From: Betaproteobacteria bacterium
Lineage (GTDB): Bacteria > Pseudomonadota > Gammaproteobacteria > Burkholderiales > SG8-39
Assembly: GCA_016195915.1 (NCBI GenBank)
Contig: JACPYS010000042.1
Coordinates: forward strand, 198,285-262,284
Direction: 5' to 3'
DNA length: 64,000 nt
Program-made: the position numbers and the translations under genes
Shown: in pieces, positions 53,030 to 61,244 of the stretch
Layout: every line of letters starts with the position of its first letter
How positions within the stretch are numbered: the stretch's first letter is position 1
Notes under the pieces: generated by a model
Database searches by the model: none
Seen by the model: the letters and a program-made list of their open reading frames with translations, nothing else
Told to the model about the DNA's origin: nothing

Positions 53030-55879
53030 GTGGAACTGACGGACTACCACGCCAAATACTTCGCCTACGAACTCACGCGCCGCTGTCCGCCCGACAGCGT
53101 CGAGAAGCTCGCGGCCGCTCTCGCCGATGCCCAGGTTGACCTGAACCCGCACCAGATCGATGCCGCGCTGTTCGCATTCAAATCCCCGCTTTCGCGAGGC
53201 GCCCTGCTTGCCGACGAGGTCGGGCTCGGAAAGACCATTGAAGCGGGCCTCGTGCTTTCGCAGAAATGGGCCGAGCGCAAGCGCTGTGTCCTCGTCATTA
53301 CGCCCTCGAACCTGCGCAAGCAGTGGTACCAGGAACTGACCGAAAAGTTCTTCCTGCCCTGCCGGATTCTGGAATCGAAGTCGTACAACGCCGCGATCAG
53401 GCAGGGACAGTTTCGGCCGTTCGAAGCACCCGAGATCGTCATCTGCTCCTACCAGTTCGCCCGGAGCAAGGCGGGCGACGTGCACGCGATGCCGTGGGAT
53501 CTCGTCGTAATCGATGAGGCGCATCGGTTGCGCAACGTGTACAAGCCCTCGAACGTGATCGCCAATACGCTTAAGCAGGCCCTCGCAGGAAAGGACAAGC
53601 TCCTTCTCACCGCAACCCCGCTGCAGAACTCGTTGCTGGAGCTTTTCGGCCTCGTGAGTTTCATCGACGAGCACGTGTTCGGCGACCTGAAGAGCTACCG
53701 CGAGAAGTTTGCCAACCTCAATCAGGAGCAGGTGTTTCAGACGCTCAAGGCGCGTCTCAGGCCGGTCTGCCACCGGACGCTCCGCCGCCAGGTGTTGGCC
53801 TACATCAAGTTCACGCGACGTTTGCCGCTGCTGCAGGAGTTCACCCCCGAAGAAAGTGAAGACCATCTGTATCACCTGGTTTCCGAATACCTGCAACGGG
53901 ACAATCTCCAGGCACTGCCCGCAAGCCAGCGGTCCCTCATTACCCTGGTGCTCCGGAAACTCCTTGCGTCGTCCACCTTTGCGATCGCGGGGGCGCTGAC
54001 GTCGATGTCGAACCGGCTGAAGGCCAAGCTGCGCAGGCAGGAAGCGGCCGAGCCACTGGCCGACGAGCTCGACCAGGACTACGAGGCGCTCGGCGAAACC
54101 GCTGAGGAGTGGAGCGAAGACGAACGGCCCCCGCCGTTGTCGGACACTGGTCGCGCGGCCATCGAAGCGGAAGTGGCCGACCTTGACCAGTTCGCGCATC
54201 TTGCCGCCTCGATCGAGCACAACGCGAAAGGCAAGGCGCTGCTTCAAGCGCTCGGGATCGCCTTTGCCAAGGCGGCGGCGCTGGGCGCGGCCCAGAAAGC
54301 GATCATTTTCACCGAGTCACGCCGCACGCAGAGCTATCTGCTGCGCGTCCTGGCCGATACCCCTTTTGCGGAAGGCATCGTGCTTTTCAACGGCTCGAAC
54401 ACCGACGAACGGTCCAGGGAGATCTATGCCGCCTGGCTCGAGAAGCATCAAGGCAGCGATCGAGTGACCGGTTCGCGCACGGCGGATATGCGCTCCGCGC
54501 TCGTGGACTATTTCCGCGAGCAGGGCCGCATCATGATCGCCACCGAGGCCGGGGCCGAGGGCATCAACCTTCAGTTCTGCTCCCTGGTCGTGAACTACGA
54601 CCTGCCCTGGAACCCGCAGAGGATCGAGCAACGCATCGGCCGCTGCCACCGCTACGGCCAGCAGCACGACGTGGTGGTGGTGAATTTCATCAACCGGAAC
54701 AACGCGGCCGACCAGCACGTGTTCCGGTTGCTCGCCGAGAAATTCCTGCTCTTCGAGGGCGTGTTCGGGGCGAGCGACGAAATCCTCGGCGCGATCGAGT
54801 CCGGTGTGGACTTCGAGAAGCGCATCGCGGGCATTTACCAGCGCTGCCGCAGGCCGGAGGAAATTCAGAGCGCCTTCGATCAACTCCAGCTCGAGCTGAC
54901 CCTGGAGATCGACGATTCCTTCATGCGCACGCGCCAGCAGTTGCTGGATCACTTCGACGACGAGGTGCGGGAGAAGCTCAAGCTGCGCGACGAAACCACC
55001 AAGGCCTATCTGAATCGCTTCGAGCGCATGCTCATGCAGCTCACTCGGCACGAGCTGGCGGGCCATGCCGAGTTTGTGGGGGACTCGGCGTTTCGGCTGA
55101 AATCGAGTCCCTTCGGCGATTCTATCCCGGCGGGGCTGTACGAGCTTCCGCGCCGCTCGGGCGAAGCCCATCTCTACCGGATGACCCATCCGCTCGCGGA
55201 GGCGGTGCTGGCCCGCGCCAAGGGCCGCGAATTGCCTGCCGCGGAAATCCATCTTGCCTACAGCGACCACGCGGGGAAGATCAGCCTGCTCGAACCCATA
55301 GTGGGGAAGGCGGGGTGGCTCACGCTCAGCCTGTTTTCGATCGAATCGCTTGATCAGGGGGAGGACCATCTGATTTTCTCTGCCGCGACCGACGACGGGC
55401 TGGCGCTGGATGACGAAGCGGCGGTCCGGCTGCTGACCCTGCCTGGCCGGGTGACCGGCGGCGCCGGCAAACCGCCACCGGGCACACCGCTCAATGCGGT
55501 CACGAGCGAGCGGCAGCAGGCGATCCAGCGCGGCATTTCCGAGCGGAACGGCCGGATCTTCGAAGCCGAGGTCGACAAACTCGAAGGCTGGGCGGACGAT
55601 CTCAAGCTCGGCCTGGAGCGAGAGATCAAGGAACTGGATCGCCAGATCCGCGAGGCGCGGCGCGCGGCGACCATGGCCCTTACACTAGAGGAAAAGCTCG
55701 CGGGGCAGAAGACGATCAAGGTGCTGGAGGCGCAGCGCAACCAGAAGCGGCGGTCGCTGTTTGATGCGCAGGACCAGGTGGACCGGCAGCGGGAGGAGAT
55801 CATTGCGAATATCGAGGGTAAGCTAGCGCAGAAGACGGAACGGCGGGAGTTGCTTTCCCTGCGGTGGCGGCTCGGGTGA
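53030..55879 (+). CDS. SNF2/SWI2-type DNA helicase-translocase
   Basis: This 949-residue superfamily 2 ATPase has Walker A LADEVGLGKT (about 60-69), DEAH box VVIDEAHRLRN (about 159-169), motif III LLLTATPLQNS, motif V ATEAGAEGINLQFC and motif VI QRIGRCHRYGQ (about 534-544). An insert of charged residues lies between the lobes. The C-terminal third ends in a coiled coil (about 860-935). No nuclease domain is visible. Helicases of this form are common in restriction-like defence islands next to methyltransferases and ATPases. The start is a GTG at 53030 with AGGAA upstream. Confidence 0.88.
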   Translation: MELTDYHAKYFAYELTRRCPPDSVEKLAAALADAQVDLNPHQIDAALFAFKSPLSRGALLADEVGLGKTIEAGLVLSQKWAERKRCVLVITPSNLRKQWYQELTEKFFLPCRILESKSYNAAIRQGQFRPFEAPEIVICSYQFARSKAGDVHAMPWDLVVIDEAHRLRNVYKPSNVIANTLKQALAGKDKLLLTATPLQNSLLELFGLVSFIDEHVFGDLKSYREKFANLNQEQVFQTLKARLRPVCHRTLRRQVLAYIKFTRRLPLLQEFTPEESEDHLYHLVSEYLQRDNLQALPASQRSLITLVLRKLLASSTFAIAGALTSMSNRLKAKLRRQEAAEPLADELDQDYEALGETAEEWSEDERPPPLSDTGRAAIEAEVADLDQFAHLAASIEHNAKGKALLQALGIAFAKAAALGAAQKAIIFTESRRTQSYLLRVLADTPFAEGIVLFNGSNTDERSREIYAAWLEKHQGSDRVTGSRTADMRSALVDYFREQGRIMIATEAGAEGINLQFCSLVVNYDLPWNPQRIEQRIGRCHRYGQQHDVVVVNFINRNNAADQHVFRLLAEKFLLFEGVFGASDEILGAIESGVDFEKRIAGIYQRCRRPEEIQSAFDQLQLELTLEIDDSFMRTRQQLLDHFDDEVREKLKLRDETTKAYLNRFERMLMQLTRHELAGHAEFVGDSAFRLKSSPFGDSIPAGLYELPRRSGEAHLYRMTHPLAEAVLARAKGRELPAAEIHLAYSDHAGKISLLEPIVGKAGWLTLSLFSIESLDQGEDHLIFSAATDDGLALDDEAAVRLLTLPGRVTGGAGKPPPGTPLNAVTSERQQAIQRGISERNGRIFEAEVDKLEGWADDLKLGLEREIKELDRQIREARRAATMALTLEEKLAGQKTIKVLEAQRNQKRRSLFDAQDQVDRQREEIIANIEGKLAQKTERRELLSLRWRLG

Positions 55880-55970
55880 GGCGTCCGCGAAACATCATGT
55901 TTTGTCATGTATTGTATGTATCGCAAAGCGCCCAACACGCAGGCACTTACGCTGCCATGAGGCTCAATTC

Positions 55971-57290
55971 ATGTACGTCAGCAAAGTAAATCTCCGGAAC
56001 ATCCGCGGTTTTGCGGATCTCGATTTCGACTTGAGGCGTCCCGACGGGACGTACGCTGGCTGGACCGTCTTCACTGGCGACAACGGTTCGGGCAAGAGCA
56101 CTCTGCTCAAGGCCATTGCCATCGGATTGACCGGCAAGGATACGGCTCGCGCACTGCAACCGAGCTTTCACCGTTGGATTCGGGATGGCGCCGAGAACGG
56201 TGAAGCCTCCATCCAACTGGAAATCGTTCGCCGCACAGAGGACGACGCCCTGGTCGAGTCCGGCAAGGCGCCCTCTGATAGCTTTCCGGCCAAGATAATT
56301 CTGAAGAACGGCGGGAAGGAACCGCAACTTGCGGCAGCGGTTCCCGCGAAGAAACCGTCGAACTATTCCACGCCGGAGCGAACGATGTGGTCGCCCGATT
56401 CGCGGGGTTGGTTTTCTTGCGGGTACGGTCCGTTTCGCCGTGTTTTTGGAGCCTCGCCCGAAGCAACCCGGCAGATGGTTGCCCCCGCGACCGAACGTTT
56501 TGTCACGATGTTTCAGGAAGCTGCGTCACTCGCGGAGGTGGATCAGTGGCTGCGAAACCTGAAGCACAAGGAATTGGAGAACAGGGCGTCCGAGCGCGAG
56601 CAACTCGCGCTAGTGCTGGAACTTCTACGGGACGATCTGATGCCCAACGAGATTGCCGTAGACCGTGTGGACTCGGACGGGCTGTGGTTGAAGGACCGAA
56701 ACGGCGTGCAACTGGCTTGGGGCGAGATGAGCGATGGATACCGTGCTGCCGCAGCCTTGCTTGCCGACATCGTGCGACATCTCATCGGCATCTATGGCAT
56801 TGACGGTCTGACGGAGCACGGCCCGGATGACGAGATGCGCATCAAGCGTAGCGGCGTCGTGCTGATCGATGAAATTGACGCCCATCTCCATCCCGAATGG
56901 CAACGGGGAATCGGCTTCTCGCTCAAGCGTCATTTTCCGAACATTCAGTTCCTGGTGACGAGCCATAGCCCCATCATTTGCCAGGCGGCCGATCCGAACG
57001 GCCTCTTCGTCTTACAGGAACCCGGGTGCGACGTGCAGCCCGGGCCGCTCACCAAGGAAGAGTACGAAAGGGTCATTGCCGCACGGCCGGACACCATTCT
57101 GCTGACGCGGGCGTTCGGATTGCAGAACACCCGCTCGCCGCGAGCCGTGAAGGGGCGGGCGGAATATGCCAGGCTCCAGGCAAAGAAGCATGCGGGCGGG
57201 AAGCTCACGCGGCAGGAACGGGAAAGAGCCGGGCAGCTTCGCATCTACGCCGAAGTGCCCGAGGAGACCTGTGTACAGGCGTTCGCCTGA
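55971..57290 (+). CDS. AAA ATPase (RecF/SMC-like, AAA_21 type)
   Basis: This 439-residue protein begins MYVSKVNLRNIRGFADLDFDL. Walker A GDNGSGKST is at about 38-46, GEMSDGYRAAAALLADIV forms a signature-like segment (about 259-276), Walker B VVLIDEIDAHLHPEWQ is at about 301-316, and SHSPIICQA the last motif. The layout matches OLD-like/RloC-like ATPases without a nuclease domain. The C-terminus (EYARLQAKKHAGGKLTRQERERAGQL) is a short helical tail. It follows the helicase by 91 bp and is probably its partner in the same defence operon. Confidence 0.85.
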   Translation: MYVSKVNLRNIRGFADLDFDLRRPDGTYAGWTVFTGDNGSGKSTLLKAIAIGLTGKDTARALQPSFHRWIRDGAENGEASIQLEIVRRTEDDALVESGKAPSDSFPAKIILKNGGKEPQLAAAVPAKKPSNYSTPERTMWSPDSRGWFSCGYGPFRRVFGASPEATRQMVAPATERFVTMFQEAASLAEVDQWLRNLKHKELENRASEREQLALVLELLRDDLMPNEIAVDRVDSDGLWLKDRNGVQLAWGEMSDGYRAAAALLADIVRHLIGIYGIDGLTEHGPDDEMRIKRSGVVLIDEIDAHLHPEWQRGIGFSLKRHFPNIQFLVTSHSPIICQAADPNGLFVLQEPGCDVQPGPLTKEEYERVIAARPDTILLTRAFGLQNTRSPRAVKGRAEYARLQAKKHAGGKLTRQERERAGQLRIYAEVPEETCVQAFA

Positions 57291-57424
57291 AGGTCGCCGA
57301 GGCGAAACCGCAGACCGCGTACCGGAATACGTTGGCGGTTGACGGGGAGGGTGCCTACGCGACGGCTGTCTCAACGCTCGGCGGCAGGTTCATCGAAGAA
57401 CTGGAACCGCACTTGCGGCAATAG
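57287..57424 (+). other. Short open frame without start, possible gene remnant
   Basis: Behind the AAA ATPase a frame reads KPQTAYRNTLAVDGEGAY and GGRFIEELEPHLRQ to a stop at 57424. It looks protein-like but has no start codon of its own and no family was recognised. It may be the tail of a deleted gene. Confidence 0.25.
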
Positions 57425-57465
57425 GTGGAAATCCATACAGTATTGGTTTCTCAGCGGAGGCTGCA

Positions 57466-58359
57466 ATGAGCAAGGCCCATCTGCCGGCGGCGCGCGAATC
57501 GTTCGAGTCGCTCAAGCAGAGCAACGAGCATGGCGCCGAGTACTGGAGCGCCCGAAAACTGCAGCCGTTGCTGGGCTACAGCCAGTGGCGGCGCTTCCAA
57601 CAGGCCATCGACCGTGCCAAGGCTTCATGCGCGACCTCGGGAAACAACCCTGAGCATCACTTTGCCGGCGCCGGCAAACCGATCACTGGCGGCAAGGGCG
57701 CCGTTCAAGTCGTCGATGACTACCACCTGTCGCGCTTCGCCTGCTACCTCATCGCTCAGAACGGCGACCCGCGAAAGCCCGAGATCGCGTACGCGCAAAA
57801 GTACTTCGCCGTCCAGGCACGGCGCCAGGAGCTGAGCGACCAAGCCGCCGCCGACGTCGAGCGGCTCGAACTGCGCAAGCAGACCGCCGAGGAGTTCAAG
57901 GCCCTCTCCAGCGCGGCGCAGGACGCGGGTGTACAGGGCAAGATGTTCGGCGTTTTCCACGATGCCGGCTACAAGGGACTGTACGGCGGTTTGGGCCGCG
58001 ACGCGATCAAACAGCGAAAAGCCATCGGCGACAAGGACAACCTGCTCGATCGCATGAACGCCACGGAATTGGCCGCCAATCAGTTCCGCATGACGCAGAC
58101 GCGCGACAAGCTGGCGCGCGAGCGCGTGCGCAGCCAACCCCAGGCGATCCGGACGCATGAACAGGTCGGCACGGAAGTGCGTGACGCCATCAAGCGGATC
58201 GGCGGCACCTTGCCCGAGAACATTCCGCCGGCCGAGCACATCAAGGAAGTGGCGAAGCGCCTCAAGGGCGCGACGCCGAAGCTGGAACTGGACAAGCGGG
58301 ATGCGGGTGCTCTGCTCGGCCAGGATGGCCGAGGCAAGGACACTGATGATGCTGAGTGA
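57466..58359 (+). CDS. dinD: DNA damage-inducible protein D (DinD)
   Basis: This 297-residue protein begins like DinD: FESLKQSNEHGAEYWSARKLQPLLGYSQWRRFQQAI (about 11-46). It continues with DYHLSRFACYLIAQNGDPRKPEIAYAQKYFAVQARRQEL (about 85-123), the Bro-N/KilA-like core, and a helical C-terminal half. E. coli DinD is an SOS-induced inhibitor of RecA filaments. Homologues are frequent inside restriction-modification islands, as here. The ATG at 57466 follows CGGAGG. No LexA box was seen upstream. Confidence 0.88.
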   Translation: MSKAHLPAARESFESLKQSNEHGAEYWSARKLQPLLGYSQWRRFQQAIDRAKASCATSGNNPEHHFAGAGKPITGGKGAVQVVDDYHLSRFACYLIAQNGDPRKPEIAYAQKYFAVQARRQELSDQAAADVERLELRKQTAEEFKALSSAAQDAGVQGKMFGVFHDAGYKGLYGGLGRDAIKQRKAIGDKDNLLDRMNATELAANQFRMTQTRDKLARERVRSQPQAIRTHEQVGTEVRDAIKRIGGTLPENIPPAEHIKEVAKRLKGATPKLELDKRDAGALLGQDGRGKDTDDAE

Positions 58360-58672
58360 CGTCGCTGGCGACAAGCAGTACTTTGTCGGAATGATTGATG
58401 ACGTTCGCGCCAAGCTCGCCCGCCTCGCGGACAACAGTCCGATCAAACGCTGCTTTCCGGAGGCCCGGCTCGACGCGATCGACGTAAAGATCGAGGCAAA
58501 CAGCACTGAGAGCCTGGAATGGGGCCACTGGCAACCCGCATCCCTCTTTCTTAGAAGCAGTTCCGACGCAGCGGTACAAGCATTCGATGACGATTTGCGG
58601 CTCGTTGAAAGTCGTGGGGGGTGCAAGAGGCCGGCAGTTTGCCAAGTCCGGCAAATCGGCCAATCTCTTTGA
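58346..58672 (+). CDS. Hypothetical protein (108 aa)
   Basis: The ATG at 58346 lies inside the dinD end (14-nt overlap). The protein has a helix-rich first part (YFVGMIDDVRAKLARLADNS) and a KIEANSTESLEWGHW segment. The last residues, after about VESRGG, look like read-through into a neighbouring fragment, so it may itself be truncated. No family is recognised. Confidence 0.4.
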   Translation: MMLSDVAGDKQYFVGMIDDVRAKLARLADNSPIKRCFPEARLDAIDVKIEANSTESLEWGHWQPASLFLRSSSDAAVQAFDDDLRLVESRGGCKRPAVCQVRQIGQSL

Positions 58673-58811
58673 GGTTATTTCTCCGAGTGGAAAGAAGTTC
58701 ACGCCACCGCTAAATCGTTGCTGGAGCAGAAGTCTGGATGGTTTTGCCGCTCTGCGGGCCATGGCGTTTCTCGAAAACAATCAGTGCCGACGTTCGAATT
58801 TCTGCAAATGA
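58620..58811 (+). pseudogene. Probable DNA methyltransferase fragment
   Basis: In the frame ending at 58811, NLFEVISPSGKKFTPPLNRCW resembles the (T/S)PSG-x(3)-PP-x-(G)-RCW block of type III-like N6-adenine methyltransferases; the gene at 63012 has NTPSGRVIAGPPKGMYW in the same place. The family pattern ends about five residues later and neither DPPY nor a start is present. It would be a relic of the island's methyltransferase, beside dinD. Confidence 0.4.
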
Positions 58812-58818
58812 GGACAGC

Positions 58819-60279
58819 ATGACGGAGAGCGGCAAGCTGCTTAATCTCGTCCGAGAACTGGTGGCCTTGCCGGCTGAAAGCGAGTGGCTCGAGTTCAAAC
58901 ACAACAATGCCGATCCAGCGGACATTGGGGAATACATCTCGGCCCTTTCCAACTCCGCAGTCCTGCACAAGAAGCAATGCGCATACATCGTATGGGGAAT
59001 TGCCGACAGGACGCACGAGGTCATTGGTACGTCATTTCGTCCACGGCAAACCAAGGTGGGAAACGAGGAACTTGAGAACTGGCTGGTCACTCAACTCGAT
59101 CCGCGAATCGACGTACGGATCCGAGAAGGTGATTTTGAAGGGACGCCGATTGTGCTTTTTGAAATTCAGTCCGCATTCGGTCGCCCTGTTCGGTTCAAGG
59201 GAGTGGAGTACGTGCGCGTGGGTACCTACAAGAAAAGGCTCCATGACCATCCGGAAAAGGAGCGCTTGCTTTGGCGGATTTTCGAGCAGACGCCCTTTGA
59301 GAAAGGGATCGCGAAAAAGAACGCGGCGGCGGATGAAGTCCTGGACCTCCTCGACTACCCGAACTATTTCCGGTTGGCGCAAGCACCGCTTCCGGAAAAT
59401 CGAGAGGCAATCCTTGAGCGTTTGACCTCGGAGAGGGTTATTGCGCGGGTCGCCGGAGACGGTTATGACATTTCGAATATCGGGGCGACACTTTTTGCGC
59501 GGAGCCTCAAGGAGTTCGACCGCCTTGCCAGAAAGACACTGCGGATCGTCGTTTACTCAGGTGACAATCGGGTGAAAGCGGTGAAAGAGCAGGAACGCAC
59601 GGCGGGATACGGCGTCGATTTCGAGGAAGCCATCAGGTATCTCAACGATCAACTTCCGCGGAACGAACAGATCGGCCAGGCGCTTCGTCGTGAAGTGCCC
59701 GCATACCCGGAGATTGCAGTCCGGGAGCTTGTCGCCAACGCACTCATTCACCAGGATTTCAGCATTGTTGGCGCAGGACCGATGGTCGAGATCTTTTCCG
59801 ACCGCATGGAGATATCCAACCCCGGCCAACCTCTCATCGATACGCGGCGCTTCATCGACGAGCCACCCCGATCGCGGAACGAAACGTTGGCCTCGTTGAT
59901 GCGGCGATTGAACATTTGCGAGGAGCGCGGCAGCGGCATCGACAAGGTGATATTCAGCGTTGAACTGTTTCAGCTGCCAGCCCCGGACTTCCGGGTTGCG
60001 GGGGATGGCACGGTCGCGGTTTTGTACAGCCCCCGCCAGTTCGCCCAGATGGGCAGGCAGGAACGAATGCGGGCGTGTTATCAGCACGCGTGCATTCAGT
60101 ACGTGTCCGGCAAGCGAATGTCGAACGCGTCTCTGCGGAAACGTCTCGGCATTACTGACGCGAACTACCCGCTCGCTTCCCGAATCATTCGGGATACCAT
60201 CGAGGAAGATTTGCTAAAGGCGCATGGCGAGGGGTCGGGCGCCAAGAAAAAGGCAACATACGTTCCGTATTGGGCCTGA
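58819..60279 (+). CDS. AlbA_2 domain, RecG-like ATP-binding protein
   Basis: This 486-residue protein has an N-terminal AlbA_2/Schlafen-type domain (ESEWLEFKHNNADPADIGEYISALSNSA, about 20-47; IVWGIAD). A GHKL-like ATP-binding domain follows (VRELVANALIHQDFS, then VEIFSDRMEISNPG and EERGSGIDKVI, about 305-375). A C-terminal winged helix ends the protein. Such proteins are called RecG-like or putative transcription regulators and occur in defence islands; the role is unknown. The ATG at 58819 follows TGAGGACA. Confidence 0.82.
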   Translation: MTESGKLLNLVRELVALPAESEWLEFKHNNADPADIGEYISALSNSAVLHKKQCAYIVWGIADRTHEVIGTSFRPRQTKVGNEELENWLVTQLDPRIDVRIREGDFEGTPIVLFEIQSAFGRPVRFKGVEYVRVGTYKKRLHDHPEKERLLWRIFEQTPFEKGIAKKNAAADEVLDLLDYPNYFRLAQAPLPENREAILERLTSERVIARVAGDGYDISNIGATLFARSLKEFDRLARKTLRIVVYSGDNRVKAVKEQERTAGYGVDFEEAIRYLNDQLPRNEQIGQALRREVPAYPEIAVRELVANALIHQDFSIVGAGPMVEIFSDRMEISNPGQPLIDTRRFIDEPPRSRNETLASLMRRLNICEERGSGIDKVIFSVELFQLPAPDFRVAGDGTVAVLYSPRQFAQMGRQERMRACYQHACIQYVSGKRMSNASLRKRLGITDANYPLASRIIRDTIEEDLLKAHGEGSGAKKKATYVPYWA

Positions 60280-60450
60280 CGGTATGTAGCGCGATGTAAC
60301 TCGGACGCCTTCCTGCCTCGGGTGAACAGGCGCAACAACTTGTTTTCTCTCAGTTCCCATTTATGTTGATATGTGCCACAAGGGCGTTTTAAACTAGAAC
60401 CCTCGATCAATCAATGCGTTGCCAATGGCGTGACAAGGTAAGAAAACGCT
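60280..60450. other. Intergenic region, lower GC
   Basis: From here base composition falls clearly below that of the preceding 60 kb (AT-rich runs such as AACAACTTGTTTTCTC and TTTATGTTGATATG). No gene is seen. It separates the older helicase part of the island from the promoter-operator of the nuclease cassette. Confidence 0.5.
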
Positions 60451-60467
60451 ATTGCATGTCATGCAAT
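60451..60467. promoter_or_regulatory. 17-bp perfect palindrome, likely operator
   Basis: ATTGCAT-GTC-ATGCAAT is a perfect 7+3+7 inverted repeat. It covers the -35 element of the predicted promoter, so a bound repressor would block it. The same half-sites (TTGCAT, ATGCAA) recur without spacer at 61107-61116. Confidence 0.7.
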
Positions 60468-60480
60468 TCCATGCTATCCT
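60452..60480 (+). promoter_or_regulatory. Predicted sigma-70 promoter of the nuclease cassette
   Basis: TTGCAT and TATCCT are 17 bp apart and lie about 50 bp upstream of the ATG at 60530, which has a strong AAGGAG ribosome-binding site. The -35 box is inside the palindromic operator. Confidence 0.7.
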
Positions 60481-60529
60481 AATCCAATGTTGTAGAAAGT
60501 GAAATGAATTCAAGAAAGGAGTTCGCAAC

Positions 60530-61081
60530 ATGGAAGCTATCGATACCTCGGGCAAAGCCCTTGTCGGACACTGGATTTGGGCCGCAGAAAAAGGGCTCAT
60601 GAATTCGAACACGGCGGCCGGGCTACGTGCGGCCTGCAGTCAGGTCCTAAGCGTTGAGGATGGCTGGGAAGCGTTGGACGTGCGCGGCCTCGACATTGCC
60701 GAACTGTGCAAGCGGTTTCAGAACAAACGCAGCAAGGATTTCAAACCGAAAAGTCTTGAGGCCTATAAGCGCCGGTTTGCTCAAGCAGTTCAATTGTTCC
60801 TCGACTACGCGAAGGATCCCTCCGCGTGGAAGCCCTCATTCCAGGAGCGATCATCGCGGAAGGAAAAAGGTGCCGCTTCCGACATGAATGGCGAAGCAAC
60901 GTCGTCTGGCAGCGAGCGTTCCACGGCACAGGCTGTGAGCAGCGGACTGGTCGAGTATCCCTTCCCGTTGCGCGAGGGTCGGCTTGCCTACCTAAAGCTG
61001 CCCATCGATCTAAAGGTTGCTGAAGTCAGACGGCTAACCGCGTATCTCAATACACTTACGGTTGACGGGGAGTCTGTGTGA
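60530..61081 (+). CDS. Putative DNA-binding regulator (SAM-like core-binding domain)
   Basis: This 183-residue protein begins GHWIWAAEKGLMNSNTAAGLRAACSQVL. It has a helical stretch FKPKSLEAYKRRFAQAVQLFLDYAKDP (about 66-92), reminiscent of the core-binding (SAM-like) domain of tyrosine integrases, but without catalytic domain. A Ser/Glu-rich linker leads to LVEYPFPLREGRLAYLKLPIDLKVAEVRRLTAYLNTL, a short segment often found at the end of regulators in conflict systems. AAGGAG lies 8 bp before the ATG. It is probably the repressor for the palindrome at 60451 (inference). Confidence 0.55.
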   Translation: MEAIDTSGKALVGHWIWAAEKGLMNSNTAAGLRAACSQVLSVEDGWEALDVRGLDIAELCKRFQNKRSKDFKPKSLEAYKRRFAQAVQLFLDYAKDPSAWKPSFQERSSRKEKGAASDMNGEATSSGSERSTAQAVSSGLVEYPFPLREGRLAYLKLPIDLKVAEVRRLTAYLNTLTVDGESV

Positions 61082-61106
61082 ACTCGACCGTGGCGAACGC
61101 GCCAGT

Positions 61107-61116
61107 TTGCATGCAA
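61107..61116. promoter_or_regulatory. Palindrome sharing half-sites with the upstream operator
   Basis: TTGCATGCAA is a perfect 10-bp palindrome between the regulator gene and the nuclease gene, made of the same TTGCAT and ATGCAA half-sites as the 60451 operator but without the 3-bp spacer. It might be a secondary binding site. A 10-bp palindrome can occur by chance. Confidence 0.35.
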
Positions 61117-61244
61117 TGAGTATGGACCTAGTCAGCAAATCCACTCGCAACGAATTCCGGGAGGCCTTGGTTGGCTTCACACTGCGGGAGATTGAGATGA
61201 TTTTCGAGGCTTCGCGGTATGACGCCACAACCGACGCCAGCTAA
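61116..61244 (+). CDS. Short ORF with possible effector-associated-domain resemblance
   Basis: The ORF has 42 codons starting MSMDLVSKSTRNEFREALVG and continuing FTLREIEMIFEASRYD. The pattern R-x-x-F-x-x-AL-x(3)-F-x(4)-I-x-x-(I/M)-F loosely recalls the start of death-like effector-associated domains found in bacterial conflict systems, but it is half their length. It overlaps the nuclease gene by 26 nt in another frame, which could couple translation. It may also be chance coding. Confidence 0.3.
   Translation: MSMDLVSKSTRNEFREALVGFTLREIEMIFEASRYDATTDAS

Noticed and set aside
53030-55879. Assignment of the helicase to Zorya or DISARM
   Set aside because: None of the required partners (ZorA/B motor proteins, DUF1998, PLD nuclease) is in the window.
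60530-61081. Tyrosine integrase
   Set aside because: Only a core-binding-like helical segment is seen; the R-H-R-Y catalytic domain is absent and the length is 183 residues.
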